Positions 56,230 to 64,000 of a stretch of DNA of 64,000 bases are shown here, piece after piece. The DNA comes from Scolanthus callimorphus (taxonomy: Eukaryota > Cnidaria > Anthozoa > Actiniaria > Edwardsiidae). How positions within the stretch are numbered: position 1 is the stretch's first letter; each line of letters begins with the position of its first letter. Where the stretch lies: the NCBI GenBank assembly GCA_033964015.1, contig CM066918.1, positions 20,977,387-21,041,386 on the forward strand, written 5' to 3'. Both the position numbers and the translations under genes were made by a program. The notes beneath the pieces were generated by a model, which did no database searches, was not told the DNA's origin, and was given only the letters and a program-made list of their open reading frames with translations.

Positions 56230-56915
56230 TTTTTTAGGGGGGTACGCAAATGAATGAAAGGGTCGCAAACCCAGTAAAACGTTTTCTTTCTTTCTTCGTT
56301 CATTTATAGCTCTAAAATAAGCTTGTTTTGAGATGAGAAACAATAAACAATAACAAAAAAGGTTTATTGTTGGTATTTTTTAGGGGTCATTTTGTTGAAG
56401 GTATTTATAGGGGTTGGATATTTTATGTCCTGGTATTTTTTAGGGTATATTTTCCGATGTCCCGACGAGCACCCCTATCACTCTTACATGGGAGAAATCC
56501 CCCCCCCCCGGGTTCGAGGGGCATGGTGTAGCATGAGAAAAAAACATCTCCGCGGGTAGGTCCATATTTTTGGGGCGGGGGTGCTCGTCGGGATCTTTCA
56601 TTTTCACCCCTAAAAGGTACCAAACATTGATGGCGTCGCTTAGTTGATTTTGACTCCTTAAAGGTACCAAACATGGCGTCGCTTAGTTGATTTTCCCTCG
56701 TAATAATTTTGTCGCGTATTTTTACGAGGGAAAATACGTCTGAAATTCAGGCTACCAACAAGTGCGATTTGCTTGATTTGCTAGAACGGACCTCTAACAG
56801 GTACCTATCTGGAAAAAAATACATGTTTTCGAATTTTACCCCCTAAAAGGTACCAGAGGCTTGATTTTAAACCCTAAAAGGTACGTCGAGCACCCCCCCC
56901 CCCCCCCCCCCCCGA
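56230..56915. repeat. Low-complexity block with hairpins and a 21-C run
   Basis: Repeats of GGTATTTTTTAGGGGT and CCCCTAAAAGGTACC. A 15-bp perfect inverted repeat CCCGACGAGCACCCC lies at about 56457 and 56578. A 14-bp inverted repeat ATTTTCCCTCGTAA lies at about 56690 and 56725. The direct repeat GGCGTCGCTTAGTTGATTTT occurs twice. A C run at 56893-56913 ends 15 bp before the kinase gene's stop codon. Confidence 0.8.
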
Positions 56916-56928
56916 GCATAAAGGTTCT

Positions 56929-58222
56929 TCATACTTTGCTCAAAATGTCCATTATTTGTGATAGGTTTGGTCTTGTCTGGTGATCTTTAGATAAGCAATT
57001 TGAGCACGGATCTTTAAGAATTTCCAAGCTTTTCTTATGACGCTTCCAAGCGGACTTGACTATCAAGCCAAACGAAAACACGTCACTTGCAACTGACTGA
57101 GGCTGTGCGCCAGTTACTAGGTCAGGAGCAATATGCGTGTGGTACTTTCTGTACTCCTCCTGCTCCTTCGTGGACAAAGAGTACGTTTTTGCATTTTCCA
57201 ACTTTCCAAAGTCTATAATTATTGGATGATACCTTTGTTCGCCTCCCGTTTGAGAGGAGAGCACAATATTGTCTCCCTTTAGATCGTTGTGCAGGAACCC
57301 TTTTGAATGAACGTAGTGGAGCCTATCGGCCACTGCCCAAAGAATTGACAGCCAGTTAGAAGCAGGGTTGACGCAGCCTGATTTTAAGGCGTTTCCTAGT
57401 GTCATGCATTGGCCATTGACTCCATAAAAATGCATGATCAAAAGGAATGGTTTCTTTTCTATGCAGATGCCGTACACAAGTGGTAGAACTACGGAATAAA
57501 AATAAGCACTTTTAAATGTTTATACCTTTGCCAGATATTTTGCAAGTCATTATATGGTTTAGGTGCGCGGGAAGCTTCACTTTGTAAAAAAGAGGATGCT
57601 ACTAGTATACGATAACTATTTAGTATAACTATACCTGGGTGATCAAAACTGTCGAGTATGCCGGCCTCTCTCTCCACGCAAGATGCCGATGCAGTTTTAA
57701 AACAATTTCTCAGCAACCTCGATACCACGGTACGTCTTTTTCTCTACTCGGCCAAAGGCTCCCTCGCCCAAACAAACGTCATTCTGCCCCTCGGTAATAC
57801 TCTTTACGAGCGTTCTGTCGATTGTGCGTCTCGGATTTGGAGGGCTGTAAGCCAAATATGTAGTTGATTAGTACCAGGCATCGAAAGATAACCCCGATTT
57901 ACAAACGTAGACCTGTAAAAGAAGAAAATCCAAAGAGTACTTACCCTATCCTCTTTTCTTTTTCCTGCTTCCACTGCTTCCAATAATGAGCAGAAATGCG
58001 TCTTTCTTTGCCATAAAGGCTCTTACATTGTTCAAACTTATCTTCAAATGGCTGTGCTGCCTTTGCTTTAAGCCATTCTCGTTTTTCTTTCTTAGACATG
58101 TTTGAGAGCAAGTCCTTCTTTTTCTGTTTCCTTTTCAATCGCTTCTTTCGAAGTTCCTCAACTGTGTTTTTTCTGAACTTTCTTTCCTTTCGGCTTTTTT
58201 GTTCGTCGGTTTGTGCATCCAT
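56929..58222 (-). CDS. Three-exon protein kinase gene, one apparent frameshift
   Basis: Exons 57945-58222, 57635-57844 and 56929-57488 have GT-AG borders and phases that agree once a one-base insertion in a TTTT run near 57710 is allowed for. Exon 1 (ATG at 58222) encodes a very basic, probably helical N-terminus (KKRLKRKQKKKDLLSN, KKEKREWLKAKAA). Exon 2 gives the glycine loop LGEGAFGRV and the VAEK lysine. Exon 3 has PLVYGICIEKKPFLLIMHFY, the catalytic loop FLHNDLKGDN, IIDFGKL and IAPDLVTGAQPQSVASDVFS. HRD is changed to HND and APE to APD, but the catalytic Asp, Lys and DFG Asp remain. Length is about 348 residues. The start lies about 150 bp from the right end of the CACTA-like element. Confidence 0.75.
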
Positions 58223-58229
58223 GTTTCGG

Positions 58230-58362
58230 AGACCAACTTAAATACAACTTAAAGACTCACATGATATTTACGATATTTAAGGGAATATTAAATTTCACTT
58301 AAAGATTATGTCACACTTTAAGTGACCTTTAAGTTGTTCAAGGCCCTTAAAGCTAGGTTTTT
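58230..58362. repeat. Subterminal TTTAAG-rich block, right
   Basis: Contains AACTTAAA, CACTTAAAG, CTTTAAGTGACCTTTAAGTT and CCCTTAAAGC, the mirror of the left block at 49070-49480. It overlaps the presumed promoter of the kinase gene. Confidence 0.7.
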
Positions 58363-58370
58363 GTCCTGTG

Positions 58371-59067
58371 TTAGAGAATGATTTTCAACACCTACCTGTG
58401 AGTATTATTTTCAATAAAAGACGACAGCTAATTATGTATGCAACAACAGAAATCACGATTCGAGTTTTTTCTATCAATAGAGATAAATAATTTCTCTCTC
58501 GTTTTCATTAAGTTGTGGTAATGGTTCAGCAATCAGTTAACCTGTTGTTATTTTCCATATAAACCAGGTCTGTGTTCGACTAATAAACATAATTGATAGT
58601 TACTTAGCATACTTAGGTGTAAATGTTGAGTACAAATGTATTTACGCTGCGCCGATTAATTCACTCAAATGCCACTTGAAATGCTACCTCAATTAATACG
58701 TGTGCTTCTGAAAATGGAGGTTTGACGAAAACCTTGACACGTCTGGCTGAAGAAAAAAGAAAAAAGAGATCAGCTTTGTGTCTTGTGATTCGGATCACTA
58801 CACGACGAATAGAGCACAATTAAATTTTGTCCGCTAAAAATTCATGTGAGTAATTTTTTTTTTTGTGAGTAATTTTGATGACTACGGTATTATAATAATA
58901 CAGACAATTAAATTAGTTTTGCACTAAACATATTCTCTTGAGTTTGGAAATAAACTGGTATATCTTTATTCGCAACCGATTCTGCGAACTGAAGGAGAAA
59001 CGGGATTCAAGCTATTAGAAATATGAGAAAGAAACAATATTTACTGGTATCAAAGCTTGCGCGTACT
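58371..59067. other. No gene recognised
   Basis: AT-rich. It may contain a last small exon and the end of the Academ-like element, but I could not identify either. GTGAGTAATTTT occurs twice at about 58845-58880. Confidence 0.35.
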
Positions 59068-62000
59068 TTATGTAAAAATCACACCATACTCACATTCTCG
59101 TACCTTGAGTGGAAAAATCGCGTGGAGACCGATGAGAGCTTCACATGCATCTCGTCTAAGAATGCCATCGGCTGCTAGCCGCCCAAGTCGATCTGCAACC
59201 TCGGAAATTCCAATGATTCTGCGCTTGTCCCCCTTCCCTTTCTGCATATAGCACCGTCCCAAGTTATGAGCATGGCCAAGTAGTAGTACTAGGACATCTG
59301 TGTCGTCAGAATGTATGACGCACGTGCCGCCCGCATTGCGCGCATGTAATATCATGCGGGTATCGGCCTCTTCGTGGTTGCTTCTCAGGTCTGGTACTAG
59401 ACTAGCTTCTGTGCTAGTGATCTTCCAACATTTATCATCTTCTGTCACATACAACACTTTTTGGTGAAGCTTGTCTCGATACTGCTGCTCTTTCCATTGC
59501 CGTACCAGAAAACGCACTATCTCAGCCTTGTTGGCAGCGATGCTAAGGATTTTGTGCCAATTTTTTACTTGAAAACCTGGCAGAATGTTGTGGTATGTAA
59601 CCCCCTCTGGTTGAGATGAGCGTTTTGCCCTTTCGGCGTTCTTAATAGAGACGTCTCTATAGACGTCAAACACGATATCAGTACGCTTACTGTGAGTGCT
59701 TGTGAACTGCGCAAATAATCTGTCGGCTACAATTGCAAATGTGGCTCCGGCTGGTGGTTTGAATGTTTGAAGTACAGCCATGCCATCATAGATAGTTGTT
59801 GCACCATTAGGATAACTATCAGCGATATTCACTTGTTTTTCGAGCTGGCGTGCTAGCTCTGCTTTCTTGGACTTTCTCGGAAACCCAAACGGATCTGCTA
59901 GCGACCAAGGCAGAGGGCCAAGAGGATACGAGAACACCAGACGCATATCAATCTTGCGGAATTGACCCAACAAAGCCATCCTTGCAAATATATCACGGTC
60001 TAGTCGAATAGGCAGCACCACATCCTTGGTGCGAACCTTTGTAACCGCTTTAAGATTTTTAAAGGACTTTAACTTCAACTTTTGTAGGGGCGCGAAAAAG
60101 TCGACAGTTGCTTCTGAAGAGCACCGCTGTGTGACAAACTCCCTGCAAGCCTTTTTGCCCTTTTCGTGAGCTTGTAGTAGATCATTTTTAATATCAGGAG
60201 TGGCTACAAGACCGCTAGATAGACTGCTGAGCTGCTGGGCATCACTGTTCCATGGGCTACGGAACAAACTCTCCAGGACGTCAACTACGCATGCAACGGC
60301 TTCCACGTCTGATCTAATGCGCGAAGGCGTTAGCTCTTTGTGTGGCTTTGTACCAACAGAAGACTCTAGGGACAGGTGCTCTCGCAAAAGGCGCCTATAC
60401 ACGCTACGTCTTGAATGGTTTAGGACCCACCTTTGCGTTGCCGCGAATTTGGCGCTAAATCCAGTAAAGCCGCCGCTTGTTATGCAGTCTTTGTTTATGG
60501 TGTTTTCGATAGTCTTGTCTGCCTCGTTTTGTCCAAAGAGGACATCTGCATCTGCATTTTAGTGGACATCTGCACGCTGAAGTGACCAGCGACGAAAGCG
60601 TTATAGACCTGAGGCATTTCTGTAGGCAAGGCGCGCATATCATTCAGATATGGCACGAGATAGCGCGCATAATTTTGTCTGTCATAGGCGAATGTCCATG
60701 GTATTACAGCTTCGATACAAGCTAGATAGAGTTCCCAGTTTCCCGTTCTAGTCGCGTGAATAAGATCAAATAATAACTCACAAAGCTCTAGGTAGGTCAG
60801 CCAAAACTTTGCCAGATCGCTGCCGTTCTGCTTAATCTCAGCCACGCGCTTCTGAAAACGATTCTCCCATTGTCGGAACTGATCGCTTTCAACAACCTTG
60901 TCCATTTCATCTTGACAAAGATTAAGCTTTAGCTGCTCTAGCTTCTGCTGATGCGACTTGAGCATTTCTAGCGCGTCCTCAGATAAGGAACTCTCAAAGT
61001 CGTCGAGAAGTAGCTGGCTTATTGCCTCGTATACAATCTTGTTCAGCCGAACGGCGCGAATATAGTGCTTGCCATTTAAGACGTTATCAATTGAGCCTTC
61101 AGCAATTATCTCACTTTGTACGGCAATATCTCTAAGACCGGCGTCGCCGAATCGGCTACCAATGATTGCAAGCAGCGTCATTAGTAAGTGAAAGCCACCC
61201 ATCATTAGCACTAACCCTGGAAATTGCTCCTTTTGCTTCCAGAAAACCTCCATCGCTTTCGCGTAGAATGATTGGTCGAATACACAAGCAACTGCGTCTA
61301 GTTGAAGCCTTTCCTTTATCTCATAGCCACGACTCAAAACCTCGTACGCAGTTTTCAATTCGGTTGCGGGCGCGTCCAGCGTGTCGAGATAACCGATGGT
61401 GCTCTGGATAACAACAATATTATCACGCACTTTGATAAAAAAGCCTGTCCAACCGGGAACAAGAAGCAGTGGGTGGGTTCTCAGTTTCCTTAGCTCTAAC
61501 CACACAAGGTACGTCATGTGGACTCGTTTGCTTCTCTCCTTGTACGAGGAGCTGACGCCAAGGTACTGAATGTGCGACAGTACTCCGGGACCAATGCGTC
61601 TACCTCCGTGGTACTCTGGAATAGCCCTCGTGACTACGTCCGAACCTAAAGAGCGCTTACACTTGCGTTTCGCCGGCGGTTGCTCGGCTGTTTCATTTCC
61701 AGTGCCACTTTCACCGGGGCTATCTTCCGACTCTTCTAGGGGTTCTCGTCTCAAAACAAGGATGGAGTTTACCCTATGTGAGGTACCACCACCAGAGAGA
61801 GTACACTCTAAATTATCTATATTGTCTGCCACCATGAGCGCCACAGGTGGATTCTCTGGGTGCTGGCATTCCTCTGGGATTAATACGTGGTTTAAGGACT
61901 GCTCGTTAATAACCTTCAAAGCGAATTCAGTCTCAATCTCTTCTAGTAAGTTATATCCGATTCCATGACCGTATTTATTGATTAGCCTTACCACCTCTGT

Positions 62001-63374
62001 GTTATTGCAAAGAGCTTTGATAACTGCTGGAAAAAGCACGCTTTTTGGAGGTTTGATGGAACCGTTTGATACCGTGTAGACTATGTCCTGAGCTAGGGAA
62101 TTCTTCAAGCGGACAATGCGGTCAGACATGCTTCCGTCTCTACTAAACGCTTGGCCTGACAAAAGAGTGCTACAAAAAGTATCTAGCAAATCGGGAATGT
62201 AGTTTGCTACTTTATCCGCGCCAAGGTCTTTCTCTTCTGGTGGCCACGGCATTTCATTAGGGTGATTTTTTATTTGCTCATTAAGACGTTTTGCTGCACT
62301 CATAACAGTTTTTGTTGCGTCATCCAATGATGTCTGATTCACTGCGTCTAATTCACTCTTGAGTTCGAAATTATCGACTACTAGACGGTCTATCTCCAAA
62401 GAAGAAGGGTACACGAGTACACAGTTTTGTTGGTAATTTACAAATTCGAGTGTTTCATATTTATTTGAAACCATCCGCAGAAGATTTTTATACTGAGACA
62501 TGGTAACTGTCACGCCAAGCTTCTCTGCCTCATCGGCCAACACTTTCCTTATTTCTTTGAATTCTATCACTCGAGGGTTCGCTATTAATGTTTCACAGAA
62601 AGAAAATACAGCCTCATAAGCCCGCTCTACTCCGCAGTCATTTTCAGAGGTTCCACTAGTAGTGCTCTCACTGGCTGCTTCGCCCTCGTACAAGATGCGC
62701 GCAAACGCTTTATAGCACGACGTATGATATTTTGCTTCACTGCTCATCAAATCCTTCGAGCAGGTGCCAGTAACCTCGGCTGCAACATTACTCATTCCAG
62801 TGTGATTTTTCAAGTGCAAAGATTCACTTCTTTTTACAGTGTCATCTGCTCTAAATTCCTCAACACTATGCAACTTTTCGCGGGTTCTCGTGCCTTTCTT
62901 GTATTTTGCTTTCTTACAAAATATGCATGTGCTGGGAAGCACCGCTGAACTAGTAGCGGAATCTTGCACTTCGCGCGCGCTTCTTCTAAGTCCAGAATTT
63001 CCCTCGCCAGTTTCACTGATCTCTGCTGCGATTTGTCTCGATAGGCACTGTAAATGCTTTTGGTTTACAAAATCTTTTCTACAAGAAGCGTGATATTTAA
63101 CAGGTGGCTGGGGAAAATTTCTCTCACCTGTTGACAGCTCGAGAATGGGGCGGAATTCTCTTATTTCTGCAGCTCTATACAACCTACAGCGGCGGACAAA
63201 AGTATCGTAAACACCCCGTTCCCCCTTCCAATGTTGGAGCATGCCAATTTGAATTAACGCTGCGCGCACCAAACAACATTGAACAGGGGAGCGGGGAACA
63301 GCCTGGATAGCAAAGTGTTTACTTATTTTTGTCCCCCATTGTCTGAGCTGAAATCGATACCTGGCATTCGTCAA
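59068..63374 (-). CDS. Academ-like transposase with XPG-like nuclease region, one frameshift
   Basis: Two frames (63374-60495, 60402-59068) join through a one-base shift near 60530 into about 1,430 residues. N-terminus: Cys/His motifs (VKYHASCRKDFVNQKHL, STCIFCKKAKYKKG, KYHTSCYKAF) fitting the Cys-rich finger of Academ elements. Middle: VALMVADNIDNLECTLSGGG, LVPGWTGFFIKV, then the presumed DDE region VACVFDQSFYAKAMEV, GGFHLLMTLLAIIGSRFGDA, IIAEGSIDNVL. C-terminus: LRSNHEEADTRMILHA and VIHSDDTDVLVLLLG, an XPG/PIN-like nuclease signature. The frame ends just after LIGLHAIF; a donor-like AAG|GTACGA there suggests one more exon. The start is uncertain, with an upstream exon likely. Assignment to Academ is from memory of domain content. 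Confidence 0.7.
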
Positions 63375-64000
63375 AATGACAGTTTATTCAAGTATAACGT
63401 GACCTAAAAGTGTCGCGCAAGAGCCGTTTTTTTTCGTCATTACGCGATACATTTGTGCCCAAAATGTCGCTAACATAGGCAAAAGTTATGGAGTTGAGTC
63501 TCATAATGAAAGCACAATACATTTCGGCAACTTATAGAGGAGGAAAATAGGGCAGATTTTCTGAAGAACGAGCTCTGTGCTATGATTTCACGATAGAAGG
63601 ATAAAGCAAAGTTAACGGTAAATTGACAAACGAGCGCAATAGCCTGAGCATCGGTGTGTTTTGAAGACATTTGGCCGATTTCATTCTTTAAGAGAATGTT
63701 TTAATATTCGAAACTGAAATCTATAAAGTATTGTTAAAGTCTTAGACAAATTGCACAAATAATAGGACGAAAGGAAAGCCAATCAGTCTCAAAATTACTG
63801 GCGAGTTACCAGCGAAGTTTTCTGGAATTTTCAATACAAAAAATCAAGGGCTATCACTTTAGTTATTGTAATGGGGAACATCTCACGAAAGCAAGAATAA
63901 TGTTCAAAGCGAGGTATCTGAGATGTCAAAAGCAATGAGAATTAGAGACTCGATGCTTTTTTCATGCGCGACTACCTCGGGCCTTTAACAGACGCCAAAT
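63375..64000. other. No gene recognised
   Basis: Upstream flank of the Academ-like gene. It should contain the element's promoter and 5' end, but no inverted repeat partner is seen within the window. Confidence 0.35.

Larger units (their letters stand above)
49058..58370. mobile_element. 9.3-kb CACTA-like transposon carrying a kinase gene and another gene
   Basis: The left end starts CACAGGGCC and the right end is the complement of CACAGGACA. TTA lies on both sides (49055-49057, 58371-58373), fitting the 3-bp target duplication of CACTA/EnSpm elements. The first 420 bp and the last 130 bp inside are dense in TTTAAG/CTTAAAG motifs, as in CACTA subterminal repeats. It contains the kinase gene (56929-58222), the 219-residue gene (50736-55223) and a single zinc-finger exon of a transposase-like gene (56006). 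No catalytic transposase domain was found, so it would be non-autonomous. The boundaries rest on a short terminal match and need confirmation. Confidence 0.6.

Noticed and set aside
1..64000. tRNA, rRNA and CRISPR features
   Set aside because: No cloverleaf with a GTTCRAnYC box, no rRNA-like conserved blocks, and no short regular repeats with unique spacers of CRISPR type. The five-copy unit at 53-54 kb has spacers that are too long and too similar.

Overview
This is an AT-rich metazoan nuclear sequence, most likely from an anthozoan cnidarian (stony coral or sea anemone). The evidence is GT-AG introns with very short exons, a mix of transposon classes typical of cnidarians (DIRS/PAT-like tyrosine-recombinase retroelements, a Penelope-like element, a CR1-like LINE with PHD finger, Harbinger, Tc1/mariner-like, Academ-like, Plavaka/EnSpm-like, Crypton-like), and no bacterial-style operons, rRNA, tRNA or CRISPR that I can see. 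Nearly all recognisable coding sequence is mobile-element derived or belongs to repetitive multi-exon families. I see no clear single-copy housekeeping gene.

0-14.9 kb: a chromodomain fragment; a multi-exon minus-strand gene with a SAP domain (657-4157); a decayed PIF/Harbinger transposase (5.3-6.4 kb) with a possible Myb-like companion (9.0-9.6 kb); a 381-bp MITE with perfect 9-bp target duplications; and fold-back DNA at 12.9-13.4 kb. 13.9-20.2 kb: a second, broken copy of the SAP gene, split by a 3.3-kb Tc1/mariner-like transposon. That transposon carries two convergent genes (transposase, and a SAM-like plus CCHC protein) inside identical 118-bp inverted repeats.

22.3-30.1 kb: a nearly complete tyrosine-recombinase retrotransposon with PAT/Ngaro-style split direct repeats, gag, RT-RNase H and recombinase on the minus strand. 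Its first gag exon is separated from the rest by an intron filled with about 2.1 kb of 60-bp minisatellite. 30.5-32.1 kb: a Penelope-like element with an inverted partial copy at its 5' end and hammerhead-like cores at both ends. 32.5-34.4 kb: a second copy of the 381-bp MITE, then the 5' part of a CR1-like LINE. 36.4-39.0 kb: a dispersed repeat containing a 2.1-kb inverted-repeat insertion. 40-44 kb: relics of Plavaka-like, LINE and Crypton-like elements. 46.0-48.9 kb: a 5'-truncated DIRS1-like element.

49.06-58.37 kb has the outline of a CACTA-like transposon: CACAGG termini, TTA on both sides and TTTAAG-rich subterminal repeats. It holds a 3-exon protein kinase gene, an intact 5-exon gene for a 219-residue basic protein, and only the first exon of a transposase-like gene. 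One intron of the 219-residue gene contains five copies of a conserved, hairpin-forming unit of about 90 bp. 59.1-63.4 kb: a nearly full-length Academ-like transposase/nuclease gene with one frameshift.
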